From the NCBI GenBank assembly GCA_963969595.1, contig OZ018417.1, forward strand, positions 14,014,501-14,078,500: a DNA stretch of 64,000 bases, given 5' to 3'. A program made the position numbers and the translations under genes. The DNA comes from Neckera pumila (lineage: Eukaryota > Streptophyta > Bryopsida > Hypnales > Neckeraceae). Shown here piece after piece: positions 33,564 to 45,833 of this stretch (the first letter of the stretch is position 1; each line of letters opens with the position of its first letter). The notes below the pieces were generated by a model. That model ran no database searches, had not been told where the DNA came from, and saw only the letters and a list, made by a program, of their open reading frames with translations.

Positions 33564-36500
33564 TCATGGATGCAAAGGATTTGTTAAGTGTAAACTGCAC
33601 CCAATAACGTAGGCAACAGTTGTAAACATACACAACCAGAGCAAGTTGTTACCCTCAGTTTTCGGAGACAAATCTTTCCGTGTCTCTTCTGCATCTAACT
33701 CTGCCTCATTTTCAACTCTAAAGTCCTCATTCTTTTGATCAGGACGTGTAGGGAAGACCGTATGATCCGCTGTAGGAGTCGCTGCACTTGCATCTGAAAA
33801 GGAGGAGCTTCGTTTCCAGCGATGCGATCCCAAGGCTTCCCGAGTTTCAGAGGACCTTGTTGTCAAGCTCTCCAATTCCCTGTCCAGAACAGCCGCCGCT
33901 CTTGAATCTTCAAGGTCTTGACCCTCCATGTGTTTCCCAGCCACACCATTCTCCTTCCCCCTTGGCACTCGAACATCTCCATTGTCACCAAAGCCCTTGG
34001 AGAATGTAAACTCCTCTCTACTAGAATCTGTTGGATGCAAATCTGTTGGATGCAAATCTGTCTGTTCTCTTCTGAGCACAGTTCCATTTCCTTTCCTAAC
34101 CCTTTCCGAATGATCCGCCCTTAACCTTGAAGCAGCCCCGTTTGTTCCTGGAATTCTAGCATCCTCGTTCTTGGATGAAGACCTTGAACTAGTAGTCACC
34201 TCAACAGTCGAGTCCTCCCTTTCGGTCGAAATTATTTCTGTTTCGTCATCCGTGGTTACAATCTTGCCTTCACTTTTCAGTATGGCTTCTTCCAAGAGAC
34301 TTGCATCTATGGCCTCACCTAGGCTAATTCCAATATCTTCCACACTCTTGGCATCTGCGTCACCGTACACCTTAATGTATGGCGAGAGCGAGCCTTCCTT
34401 TTCGTCACTGTCCTCCTCTTCGTCCACATAGGATTTGTAAGTCAGTGCAATGCGTACTCTGCCGGGCACCTTCTTGGGCCCAAACGGCCCATCGCGCTTC
34501 AGCTTCACCCACATGGTACGTGGAACGCAATCCTAAGACACCCACAGAACGGAGGTAAGTTACAACTGATTGCACCAAATTGGACTGCACGACTCATAAA
34601 AAAAGAAGAATTAAATACTCGTTCACTCTCAAATGGGGAAAATCCTTAAGGTAGTGAACCGTTTCTCGTGAGACAACTTTTGCAGTTGGTAGGTCATAAG
34701 TGGAGTAAATGATCCTGAGCAAAACTTTGAGAAGTCGTAAATTATTTATACAATATCCTAATAATACGAATCATTAGTGCGCTGGAATCCTCTTGAAAAT
34801 GGGAGCATGGCCAAAATTAAAACGATTCCTCCTAGAAAGAGAAAAAACTCCGGAAGAAATGGCAAAAAAAGGGAATCCTACTTTACTGCTATTAAAACGC
34901 TTGACTAACTCAGAAAAGCTGCAGAATTGAGACATTCAAATGGTCATCAACATTCGAAATTAACATTTGAGTTAGGTATTGACCTGAAGCTCGGCCAGAT
35001 TGAGCTGACAGTATCCTATATTGGGGTTGAGAGTCATGGTGCTGTCCTTAATGCGTAGCATCAGGCTCTGTCTCCTGGGATCCTCCACCAACAGCAAAAA
35101 ATCTTGGTTCCAGATGGGGTCCTTGTGACCAGACGGATGTGAGGTTTCCTTGTTCCGTTTGCTCTCTAAAACCTGGTCTCCCAGTGTGAGAATACAATAA
35201 GGATTACTCCACCCTGTAAACCCACGTATTGGCAAGTCACGAGCATCACAGATCGTCACAGAGAGCTCCCCAACGAAGGCCTCACTCGGGTCATCTTGAG
35301 GAACCGCCGGCTCTGTGGCCGCCGTTTTCAGTAGATCCATCACACCTGACGCAATGGACTCATCCATGACACCTGACTCCACCGAAGCTTCCATTGCCTC
35401 CATGGAATCCATGGCGTTCTGGCCCTGCGGGAGGAAGTCGAAGGTAATGTGCCGTGGAAGCACCAACAGACGAGGGAGGTCCACCGTCAAGAGCTTCGAC
35501 AGAAAATTGTTCAGAAACGGAATAGAGAAGAGGTTCACTACTCGGAAGGGAGCCAAGACGAGCTTGATGGTCGGCAAGCGCACAAAAGCCAGAGAGAGAG
35601 TCCCCACATAGGGTTTCACTGGAGCCAACCGCAGCTTCACCCAAAGCTCCGCATCCACATCCAGGTCATACACTCCAACGGGAATGGAAGTTTCAAGACC
35701 TGCACGGCCGAGTTTCAAGTTGAGCAAGCACCTCGCACCGCCAGTGTACCGAAGCCCAAAGTGATATTGTAAGTCATTCGCTCGCCTGCCAATCAGACAT
35801 ACACTAGTTCAGAACAAAACTACAGAAAGTATACATAGTCAAAATCTGGAAGAATAAACCGTGGTAACATAGTAAAGCATAACCCCCACCAACCAAGTAG
35901 CAGCTCTAGCTAACTGAAAATAGTTTCTGGGTGTTCGCACTGTCAAAGTAGCGTCAGCTAGCAAATTCATGCTAATTCATGCTAACTAATTATCATTGAT
36001 TTTGCATTCATTTCTATTGGGTAACCCAACTCCCCGAATATGGATAAGTCAACTAATTCTGCCCCTACCATTAATTTGAAGTGCTAACCCTGACCGCACC
36101 AACCAAGCAGTGGCAGTTAGCTAACTGAAGCTCTAACTCTATGTTACTACAAGGCACATGGGAGGTTAGTTAATTTCCAGCTACTAACAGGTCTTAAGCT
36201 AGCTAATTGGCGCCACTAATTGGTATATGCAAAGCCAAATCATGCACACCAATTTACAAACAGAACGAGGTTAAAATGGATAAAATGGCCAGAAGACCAA
36301 AGAATCCAAACTTGGATTACCCCTTGGACTTGCTTCTATGTTTCGTGTATTATCAGAAATTTGTCAACATAGTGACTCACCTAGATGCCCGGCGCTGTAC
36401 AGTTCGCACAATGATGGGCTCATAATCCAAGTTGAGTTCCACAATTTTCACCCTCTTGACCCAATGCGGCTTCCCCAAGTTGTCAATCGCCGGCTGGAGA

Positions 36501-37042
36501 AGCTGAATCAACCACCCTTGCAGACTCCGCCTGTACACTTTCCAGACTTTGTGAATCACCATGTTCACCCATTCGACCGATTCTTTCTGCCCTTGATTCG
36601 ACCCCATCTCTGGCATGGTAGCTGTGCCGCGTTCCGCCGACGTCGCCCTAAAGTAACGCTCTTCCAAACACCATACCCGGGCTAAAACGCCCGCAAACAG
36701 GAAGGCACAAGCGGCTCCAATCAAGGCAAATAGAAAATCTCGAATTGGACCAGCTCCCGGGAGGAAGGAGATCGAGCGTGGAACAGCTTGCGCATGAACC
36801 GCAGTGCTATCTCTCCTCCGCTTCGAATTTGATACTCTAGTGATCTCTGGCATAATAAATAATTGGGACCCCGTTAAGGGGAGACACTGGAGGATTAGGT
36901 TTCTACCCATCCGACATAGCTCAGAACTTGGAAACGTGACTCTAACCCCATGACACTTCGTTTTCTTACGAAAACTAGAACATGATGGCGCTGTTGTGGG
37001 TGTGTGGCTCATCGTTTGGGACAACTGGTATGTTTGCGCCAT
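33564..37042 (-). CDS. NTMC2T5: NTMC2T5-like SMP and C2 domain membrane protein
   Basis: Plant N-terminal-TM, SMP, C2 protein. SMP domains carry lipids at membrane contact sites, and this subfamily is reported in plastids. Exons: 36381-37042 (ATG at 37042), 34984-35785, 33564-34532; junctions TCTAG|GTGAGT with GGCAG|GCGA and CTTCAG|GTCAAT with CTTAG|GATTGC keep phase; 810 aa. Layout: basic Ser-rich leader 1-95, membrane segment about 103-126, SMP about 155-370 (WVNMVIHKVWKVYRRSLQGW; GVYDLDVDAELWVKLRLAP), C2 about 391-505 (FVGELSVTICDARDL; DPIWNQDFLLLV), a basic and acidic low-complexity region, and a C-terminal membrane segment about 785-804. The first C2 loop reads SNPYC where SDPY is usual and other loop acids are sparse, so calcium binding is doubtful. 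A 15-bp tandem repeat at 34026-34055 duplicates TDLHP. Confidence 0.9.
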
Positions 37043-37796
37043 TGCGAATCCCTCGCCAAACAGAATCAGCTTATTTGTTGAGGCAGAAATGAATCGGTAC
37101 TATAATTGAATACGAGACCTAGTTCGTGACTGAGAAACATTTTCCCAAATCATGAACCCGGCTAAAAACCACACGAATTCTACAGGGTTCAGGGTAAAGT
37201 TCGGCTGCTTTAGCAATACTACCCTGCTTTGGCACAAAAGCCTCCGCACATCGAAGAATATGAGCCATGAGGGAAAAAAACCGAAAACCAAACCGGAATT
37301 GCCCTAAATTTGTCAAACGAACACAATACTGCGAAATAGTCACGTGGACGGCGCGCAGGAAGGGTGTGTGTGTTGAACCTCTCGAGAAAATTCGTTGAGC
37401 AAATCACTTCTATATCCAAAAAAAATCCAAGAAGCTCCCAATAGGAGCCACAAATCAATAAATATACTCGTAAAACTCAAATTCCGAGCTGGGATTCCTT
37501 AAAGCTCCGGAAAGAATCCCAGATCACGACCAAGCGAGATTCCGCCGAGCCTGGTCACCGGTATCGTAATATTCGAATGCAAAGAAGATTGACCGACATT
37601 CTCAAAATCCACGAACACTAGAAACCACGCTTTGCGCTGCTCCCCTGTAACATGAGATTGATTGATGAATTGCTTCAAAGCTCACAACACATCGTTCTCT
37701 CCGCCGAAGTAGGTCATCTCGATCGAAATTGGAAGCGTTCGCTACTCTGATATCGCCAGCAGCAAAAAACATAGCATCCCGGAATCCGCAAGTTAT
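37043..37796. other. Upstream region of the NTMC2T5-like gene
   Basis: Presumed promoter and 5' UTR. Only short unsupported frames. No motif assigned. Confidence 0.3.
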
Positions 37797-37945
37797 GGCA
37801 CATCAGAGGACTCCTCTTCATTAATGTCCAACTGATGCAAACCCAGCTCCCAATTCTTGCACCCAATCCCGGCGAGCCGCATCACATTGCGGATTCGCGG
37901 CAGCATCACGCGAGGAAGCGCTGGATGACGGACGCAGATTAGAAG
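37797..37945 (-). other. Possible terminal exon or gene fragment
   Basis: The minus strand reads ICVRHPALPRVMLPRIRN, then VMRLAGIGCKNWELGLHQL and DINEEESSDVP ending in TAA at 37797. It looks protein-like (amphipathic, acidic tail), but I do not recognise the family and found no upstream exon. An ATG at about 37911 would give 37 residues. Could be chance. Confidence 0.25.
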
Positions 37946-38762
37946 CTCTTGCTTGGCTCTGTTCCCGAATGGGAAACAATGGCTTCCATTTCGTAGATCT
38001 CACTCGTATCATGTTCACGAATCCTATGCCTCATGAGAGATGTACTCATCGCAAAGATTGAATCTCGAAATTCAGTCCGTGAAAAAGTCCTTTTTGTTTT
38101 TTAGATCATTGACGTGTTTTGGGTTCATCTTTGGATGAGAAGGTTGAGAATTGAGGAACTCACATAACTTGTTTGGCCTCATTTTGTTGCACCATTTCAA
38201 AATAAATCCCTACTTTTCACTGAATAAAAGTAGTCTTCTTTTGTTAATTTTTTTTTCATCTTCTATTCATAATGTGGATGAAGTCGCCTATATAAAATAA
38301 TGAAATTAGGTTGCCCTTCACTAATTTTTTGACATTCTACACTACATAAATATGTATTGTTACTGTAGAAGGATGCAATAATGCAAGAATCATTTGTATT
38401 GCATGGATTGGTGCACCAATTATTGACCAGGGTTTAGAGAGTTGCATGCACCTTCATGTAGACAAGCAGTGAGACATGAGGTAACTCTTTGCTTAAGGCA
38501 GCCTAATTTCACTATTTTGTGTAATTTCGATAAAAAGTGCACAAATACAGTTGAAAAGTTTATTTTTTCTTGTTCCAAAAGATGGATGAATGTAGAAATA
38601 TAAAGCTTCACTAAATTTTAAGTGATCGTCAACCTGGCACTTTGAATTCTCAAAAAGTAAAAAAGAAGAAGTCCTGGTGATATAACTGGTGACGGCCGAG
38701 GTGTTCACTGGACTGACTTTGGAGGCTCGGGTCCACCAAAGTGGGGCCCATTTGAGATCTGT
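37946..38762. other. Intergenic, no gene recognised
   Basis: AT-rich; nothing supported. Confidence 0.3.
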
Positions 38763-38813
38763 GACACGTGGGTAGAAATGGAGTACGTGGCAGTTTGCCT
38801 TTGTGACACGTGG
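38763..38813. promoter_or_regulatory. Pair of ABRE/G-box sites
   Basis: GACACGTGG occurs at 38763-38771 and 38805-38813, 42 bp apart, with GAGTACGTGG between. Paired ACGT-core elements of this kind mark abscisic-acid or light-responsive plant promoters. No gene start was identified close by; the nearest is 1.7 kb away on the minus strand, so the target is unknown. Confidence 0.4.
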
Positions 38814-40022
38814 ATTATTGTTTCTGTTTGCAATTGTTCACTTTTCAGTCTTTGAAGTGTGGTGTGATTTGCCAAGGCCTGCTATTGGGTTGCTCATCTC
38901 TTGTGCAGCAGCGCATCACTAAGTGTTTTGGGGTAAGAGAAAAGCCCCCCACCTTATCAAAACCACACTTGGAGTTGACAAAATGAAATATGGTTCATAG
39001 GGGCACATCTTTGCTTTTGCTTTTAGCGTGGAGGAGGAATGCATATCAAACACACAGTCTTCATTATTTCAAGTTTTCTTTTTATTCTTACCCATGCAAG
39101 ATTGGTTCAAAATCTTGCACAAAAATGGTGACGCATCAAATGACCAAACTATTCAAATTAAAGAGTTGAGAGAAAGGGGGGGTATGAAATGAAAGGAATT
39201 CAAAAATACAATCTTCATTATTGCAAGGTTTCTTTTTATTCTTATCCATGCAAGATTGGTTCTGAATCTTGTGCAAAAACAATGACGCATCAAATGACCA
39301 AGCTATTCAAACTACTTCCAATCTTCATTATTGCAAGTTTTTTTTTTATTCTTATCTATATAGGATTGGTTCTGAATCTTGTACAAAACTGATGATGCAT
39401 CAAATGACCAAGCTATTCAAATTACTAAAGAAAAGACAAAAATAATTTTTTCAAGACACGTGAGATTTAGATTATTTTGAAATTACATAATGACTAATAT
39501 TAAAAGCAAAGATAATACATTATGATTGGAACTTACTAGGACTCATTCATCTTCCTACTTGATTCTAATATGCCATTATTGATTCTAATATGCTTTTATA
39601 ACATGAAATTTTCAAGATCAAACTTGGCATGTAGATTTTGGAGAAGGTATCTTTCCAAAAAAATCATAAGAGACCATCATCTAATTTGCAAGAAATTTGC
39701 AATTGAATAAAATAGAGACCCAAATTGGAGGACCAAAACATAGGCCTTCCGAGTCCCACTTCAAAGCATAGTGGAGTTACAAATCTCCAAGTGTGTTGAA
39801 AGAATTTACCGATGGGCAGAATGAATTACGAAAACAAATTAAGCCGGCTCCATAACCACATCCGAAATACGACAGTCAATTTCCACAAATTCACTTTCAC
39901 GGTCCTCTAAAGGTTTTCAAAATAGAGATTCAACTTCCTGTCACGAAATGGAAAACCCTTGTCTTTTACCCACAATCTGTGCGGACAAAAACAAACTCTA
40001 GATTTTCCTCAACTATAAAAAT
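38814..40022. repeat. Three-copy tandem repeat with internal hairpin
   Basis: Copies of about 102 bp start at 39059, 39213 and 39323 and end with a CATCAAATGACCAA(A/G)CTATTCAAA block. Each contains TGCAAGATTGGTTC followed by its partial complement (AATCTTGCA in copy 1). No gene in this interval. Confidence 0.75.
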
Positions 40023-40180
40023 GAAATTCTTTCTGTTCAGACAAAACACATTTCACTGCAACTATGTCTGAACTACTCCGTATGTCTGAAGTCTGAACAG
40101 AAAGAATTTCAATTTTATGAAACTATGTCTGAACAGACAAAATACTTTCTGTTCAGACAAAATACATTTCACTGCTTCAC
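40023..40180. repeat. Inverted repeat, 20-bp perfect arms
   Basis: GAAATTCTTTCTGTTCAGAC at 40023-40042 and its exact complement at 40091-40110, followed by a partial direct copy of the left arm at about 40147-40176 (TTTCTGTTCAGACAAAATAC). Probably a small MITE or its remnant in the 3' flank of the CENP-O-like gene. Confidence 0.7.
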
Positions 40181-40516
40181 CTCTTTACTTCACATAGTTT
40201 CATAGCTTGAATTAGAATCCAACTTGTGAACAATTTCTGTTGGTATAGATGGATGAAACTCACCAAGCTGGGAGATCCGGTACTGTAACATACAATAGGG
40301 CCTCTGTACCACTTTCCCAGTTCCGTAAAACTCCGGTAAATCCCAATACCATACCATTTCTTCTAGTGAAACATTGAAAGTTTCCCACCCCCAACATTCG
40401 AGAAATAACTTACGTGTTTCTTGATTCCACCATAAATAACACATCACAACTAGGCTTAGTAACCAGGAATAGCTAAGAAACCAAACCAAAGAATTCTACC
40501 TAGAATAATCATCGTA

Positions 40517-43500
40517 TCAATGAGGTGCCTCCATTGGGGCTTCAGGTTCAGTATCAGTCGCAATTGGTTGAGCATCAATCACCATTGGTTGAGCTTCAAT
40601 CACCAATTGTGGAACATCAACTGCTAGTTGTGGACCTTCAGTAGGCAGCTGTGGAGCTTCAGTAGTCGGCTCTGGAGTTTCGGTCGCCAGTTCTGGAGCT
40701 TCTGGAGCTTCAATCGTCAATTCCGGAGCTTCAATAGTCAATACTGGAGGCGACAGGCCGAGCGTGTCCCGTAAATCAGTGAGAAACTCTGCAAACCCTT
40801 GCGGGAGAGGCATTGTCCGCAGAAAAGCTTCAGCTTTAGGCAAACGGAATGCTGTTGAATTCTTCAGAACAGCCCTCCCTGGTCTTTTGGTGGCAGTTTG
40901 AGTAATGACGTCAGAAGACAAAGGCCACGCAGTGATGGTACTCTGCGTAGGAAGTTCTGAATCCGAGTTGTGGTACGCCAAACTCAATCCCACCTGGAGA
41001 GAAGCAAAAACACAAAAGATGTCAGTCATAATTGTTCTAATCAAGAGCAGAGAACACCCAAAAAGGACACTATTGCTAATATAAAATCAAGCGGCGCAAC
41101 ATTTAAGAATATAGATGATCCAATATTGTGTATGAAAACTACCAAGACATCAAGAGAGAACCTGGGCTTATCCAGAAATTACCTGGCATTGAGGTTCTTT
41201 TAGCATGATCTCAATTAGCGTGTATGACAAGCTATGGTAGAGCTGCCCTATAAGGTCTCCTTTGAGTCTCTTCAATTCGTTGACCTGTCGAGATGTCCAT
41301 ATAGGTCAAGTAGCGAACAAAAGTTGGAAACAAAGAAAGGAAAAGAAAATGTAAAACCTAGCAAGCACTCATCCAGAAAACATCATACTATTGGCAAACA
41401 TGGCTCTCCAATTCATGAGTTCTTCCTTAAATAGGACACTCAGACGCACCTGTTCACGTCTTGAAACATAAGCTTGTAAGACATCGCCCATAAGGTCAAT
41501 AAACATTTTGGGACTGTTACCCAGATGCTGCTTTTCAAGCTCTCGTACCGGCAGAAAGAAGGGAATTGTGTGCTCAATGACATACAGTTTATCCATAGAA
41601 GAATTGCTCTCTAACACACAATAGTAGCTCTCAAAGTTCTTATCTTCGTAAACTGTGTCGAAGCGAATAACAATTCGTCCCCCTTGCACCCCACGTATGA
41701 CCTTCTGGTTAACGAGAAGAGTCAAATCCTCTTCACCTGAATGAACCCCTTTGTGTTAGAAATGTAAATGAGGCTATTCAAGGACGGTACGAAGCAGACA
41801 GTAAAAGGAAATATAAGAGAATCTGCCACAGCCTACCTCTACGACCGTCACCGATTTGAGGTTCCCCGTTGGCATCTTGATCATCTTGGCCACTACCAGC
41901 AGCATCGCTGCTATATAATCTTTCTTGAAGATCTTTGATTACACTGTCGTTCCAGTCATCCCCTTCCAAACGCTTGTCTTTGGTTTCTTTTTCAAATTCT
42001 GCCTGTGCAATAAGTACAAGACACAACTTTAACCCTCTACTTTCAAAAATTCTGAATTCAAACCGAATAGTAGAACGAAATTAGAGACAATGCGCGGTTA
42101 ATGATACGCTCTCCAGCATAACCGACTGCACAGAGCGTCTTGCTAATGGCGGCGATCTGGTCGGACACAAGCTTGAAAGTTATACGCCATTAACCTTCGG
42201 TGATTACCATGCGTTCCCTACGCCCTTGGATTATAAGCTACGCCCTTGGTTGTCATACGTAAGCAGAATATTTGGCAAACAAACCGTTGATATCTTGCTC
42301 TACATTCCAGGTAGAACCACTTCAAAGAACATTCTTAAGAGAGGACGGGCAGCAACTAAGAGCATCGCCACCGTGGGGCGGCCAAATCCCCACGGCGAAG
42401 CAAGTCTGGCGGGCCCCTGAAACACGCAGTACCCGGCGAGGATCCCCCCAGCGTGGGCCGGGACCTGACCCGGGCTGGTGTGGTCAGCGGTCTAGCTGCA
42501 TTGAATTTGGCTACTCATTTCAAGCATTAAGGTGGAATCAAAAAGAAATTCAAGGCAAAGTGCTCCGAAATCAGTCAACTCCGGGCTCTGTACAAATTCC
42601 CCGCCCACGCGAAGCTGCGGTACTCCTGCGAAAATTGGCCGCGCCCGGTGGCAAAAACTCTTGCCCAGTGCCACGGTGGGGGGTGCCATGGCTCCCGGCC
42701 CCTGCCTTGGCGCCCCGGCTGGGTATAGGGAGCGGGGGTGGGGATGCTCTAAACTCTACCAACGGGACACGAAGAGCGTCTCTATTATGAGCAGGTCAGT
42801 TCTGAGGCTCAAGCCGATAAAAACTACAAAAACCCTAATCTCACAATTCGACAGAAGTCCATTAAATACTACCGAGAAAGCTGTCAAAAAGATAATGCTC
42901 AAAGTCAATCCCGAAAGGCGCTCAGAAACAATTATGACCGCAGTAAGGCCAACATCAACATCAACGAGCATTCTTTAAGAGAGAACAGGTAACTACGAAA
43001 CCCTACCGACAGGCACCGAGGTTCAATGAGGCCACTCTACTGTAACGCAGGTCATTTTAGAGGCTCACGCCGATTGATTACGAAAACTTAATCTCATAAT
43101 TCGACAAAAGCCTACTAAGAATCTGTCAAGAGATAAAACTCAAAGTCAATTTCAGAAACAATTGAACTCGACCAGAGCTTAATAACAAGGCTACCATCAC
43201 GACACGAACTCAACGACGACGTCCATGTTACTCGCAAACGAATTCTTGAGCAGCAGCCTTTCCAGAACTAGGGTTTACAGAAAACGAGGCATTTCACAAA
43301 GGCTGACCTGCAGCCTCGACATAAGAGATTTCTGAGGTGGACTCGGATTGGTGAGATGCTCTCGCAACGACGTGTGCCTCTTCTGCAGATGTCCCAACTT
43401 CCTCCGAATTACATCCACGGACGAATCCTGCTGGTACTCCGCCTCCTCGCTATCGTCCCCCGCCAACGCCCGTGCCTGCTTCGTAAGTTGCTCCAGGTGC

Positions 43501-43586
43501 TTGGGCGTCGTGTCCGCCAGCACGCGCTTGATCCTTTGCGCGCTTCTCCTTTCTCCGACCTTCCGCTTCTCTTTCTCCTCCGCCAT
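40517..43586 (-). CDS. CENP-O: CENP-O-like kinetochore protein
   Basis: Likely CENP-O, a member of the constitutive centromere-associated network at the inner kinetochore. Exons: 43308-43586 (ATG at 43586), 41837-42002, 41450-41736, 41183-41284, 40517-40993; all junctions GT-AG and in phase; 436 aa. Exon 1 is a charged coiled coil (ALAGDDSEEAEYQQDSSVDV; RRKLGHLQKRHTSLREHL). Exons 3-4 hold the conserved core: GGRIVIRFDTVYEDKNFESY then YCVLESNSS, IPFFLPVRELEKQHL, FIDLMGDVLQAYVSRREQV. The C-terminal 75 residues are a repetitive IEAPELT/TEAPQLP tail that I do not recall in relatives. Intron 1 (1.3 kb) holds a GC-rich inserted element. The family call rests on remembered similarity to plant CENP-O proteins. 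Confidence 0.75.
42360..42749. mobile_element. GC-rich TIR element in CENP-O intron 1
   Basis: 390 bp flanked by TAA on both sides (42357-42359, 42750-42752). Ends GAGCATCGCCACCG and (reverse complement) GAGCATCCCCACCC. A TAA duplication suits PIF/Harbinger-like elements. It is much richer in G and C than the rest of the window, with runs such as GGGCCGGGACCTGACCCGGG. Confidence 0.78.
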
Positions 43587-43962
43587 AGCTCCCGTACCTC
43601 CCCTATCGACCACACTACTACTCCATCGTCTACCTCGAGGTTGAAAAAAATTTGAAAAAATTCCTGTGGAATCCAAGAAAAAAGGTTCTGATCCTCCGAT
43701 AAATTGGCACACCTACACAGAATATTGTACAAATTTTGAAAATGAAATGGCTACTTGCACAAGTCTCGGCGGCTATGGAAATCGCGCCCTCGGTTCGGAG
43801 CTTTGTTTTCCCTCCGAGCATATGGTAGTTTCATTCGTCGGTGCCAATGGTCTTCATCTACACGTGAATGGACGAGAACTCTTTAATATCGCCGGCATTC
43901 TTTAATAACACATCCTCTGTCCCTCACCAAAGGGCACTAAGGTAAAAGCACCAGTTGATGAT
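43587..43962. other. CENP-O upstream region
   Basis: Presumed promoter. A divergent 52-codon frame from an ATG at about 43747 to 43905 has no recognised features and is not called. Confidence 0.3.
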
Positions 43963-44706
43963 TTAACCCCTAAATGACGGATCCATGACCATTGATTTCA
44001 AACCTCACTATTCATCACTCAATTTGCTACCATTTTGCAACAAGATATGTATGAAAAACTTTATTTTTATTTTTCAGACATGAAAGTGCATGTCTTCTTT
44101 ACTTCAGAAAAAATCTATATTTTTTTGTGGAAAACTGATTTTTTTAAGAATTTTTGAAGAAAAAGTGAAGAAAAATTATATTAAATAGAAAAATATTTCA
44201 AAAAATCTGAAAATTTCACCGTAAGTGTATATCACAATGACAAACATCATGGTGTAAACTCAATTTCTGTGTCATTCTATAAATAGAAAATAATAGACAT
44301 TGAAAATACACCCAATGTTCAAATTGCAATAAAATATGTCATATTAGGAATTTTTCCAAAATTCAAATTGGAGGTGAAACTAGAGTAGATGACCTTCATT
44401 TTGTTAGTTTGACTCAAATTCAAGAAATATCATTTTTGTGGAGAAATTTCAGATGTAAAGCACGGAACAACAACTTCCCAAAATACTCTAAAATAGCATA
44501 TTTTGTGATCCGTTTTTTTTAATAGCTTCTCATTTCTGTGAAGACAAAAATTGGAAAGAGTACAAACTCAATTGGATGCTCATCATAACACAATGTGAAA
44601 GGTCAACAAGGAAAAGGAGGATGAAAAAATGCTTTTGAACTCTCTTGGCTCAACAGTATTGTCATCAGAACGCCACGGAATGGCGTAAGCGGCGTTCTAG
44701 GGTTAA
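43963..44706. mobile_element. TTAA-flanked TIR element E8
   Basis: 744 bp with TTAA on both sides. Left TTAACCCCTAAATGACGG, right (reverse complement) TTAACCCTAGAACGCCGC; the terminal match is good only for the first 11 bases. AT-rich non-coding interior unlike the other members. Confidence 0.65.
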
Positions 44707-45833
44707 GCAATCGTGTGCAATATCAGGTGGTGGATATTTTTTCCATGTCGAAAGATAGGAAATATAGGGATTACAAAATTTTCAAAATTATATTCCCTAA
44801 ATTGAAATTACTGTGAATTTTGGGAGCCAATAAGTATTCTTCATCAACAGCCCATGTCTAGACTCTTGCGATTCCAATCATTCAAGGAATACTTTTGCAC
44901 TCACTGTTGGGAAAATGTGTCATAACCTTACTAGTCCCAACCTTAAAAAGGACCAAAAAAATACATTTTGAGCTCCCATTAAAAATTTATTCCAACCTTG
45001 GTTGGAAATACTCCACCCCTACATGTGGGGTACTAGGCACGCTTGACTACTAATGCTTCTACCTCATACTGTAACGGATGAGATTTCTTTGATTTTGCCT
45101 TCTCAAATATAGTAGAACCTCTCTTAGTGCATGATGCTAGAACTATATACTAAGAGAGGTTTATACATTTAGAGAAGCGTAATAATAGTCACTTGACTAA
45201 TGTCCCCTTTAAATACACTACTTTTCAGAAAAAATGCTTCAAATTAGGCCCACTAACAAACTACATAATTGACAGTTATGTTATAAGAGAAGATGCACAA
45301 AGAGAGATTCCGTTGTATTACATTCTTAATCTTTCACCCAATCTTTGGGTATTGCCTTGTTATAATAGAAGAAGTTGCAAATAAATGTGACAATAAACAT
45401 TTTGGAAAAGTGTGGAAAAGGTTGTTTGGTATGTTCAATTGTCCTTATTGTTGTAAAATAAGAACACATGTTTTTCTCATTTGTAAAGGCTTCATTTTAT
45501 ATATAAAGCTTTTGCATTGTTGATTGGATTTGGTATAGAATCAATAAAATCCCTGCATATTCATAAAAAAATAAACATGACAGGTTCACTTCAATGAAAG
45601 AAATATAATATCTTGTAAAGAAAGACTTCGTAGGAGGAGGCATGGCTCTCTTGCCATGAACCATAGTTTGATGGCTATGTCAACAAAAGCTCTTAGAGCT
45701 CATTAAAGTTAGTTGTTTGTAAATAGAAAATGGTTTACTTATGGTTACTTTTTTATAATTGTTATATACTTTGTAAACAACTCTCTAAAATTACAATATT
45801 TGTAGCATGAATTTTTTTGAGTATATTTTTAAT
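44707..45833. other. Intergenic with a small hairpin
   Basis: AACCTCTCTTAGT (45116-45128) and its perfect complement (45149-45161) are separated by 20 bp, a MITE-like hairpin. Otherwise no supported gene. Confidence 0.5.

Noticed and set aside
43747..43905. Divergent 52-codon ORF upstream of CENP-O
   Set aside because: Short, no features; chance frame in a promoter region is more likely.
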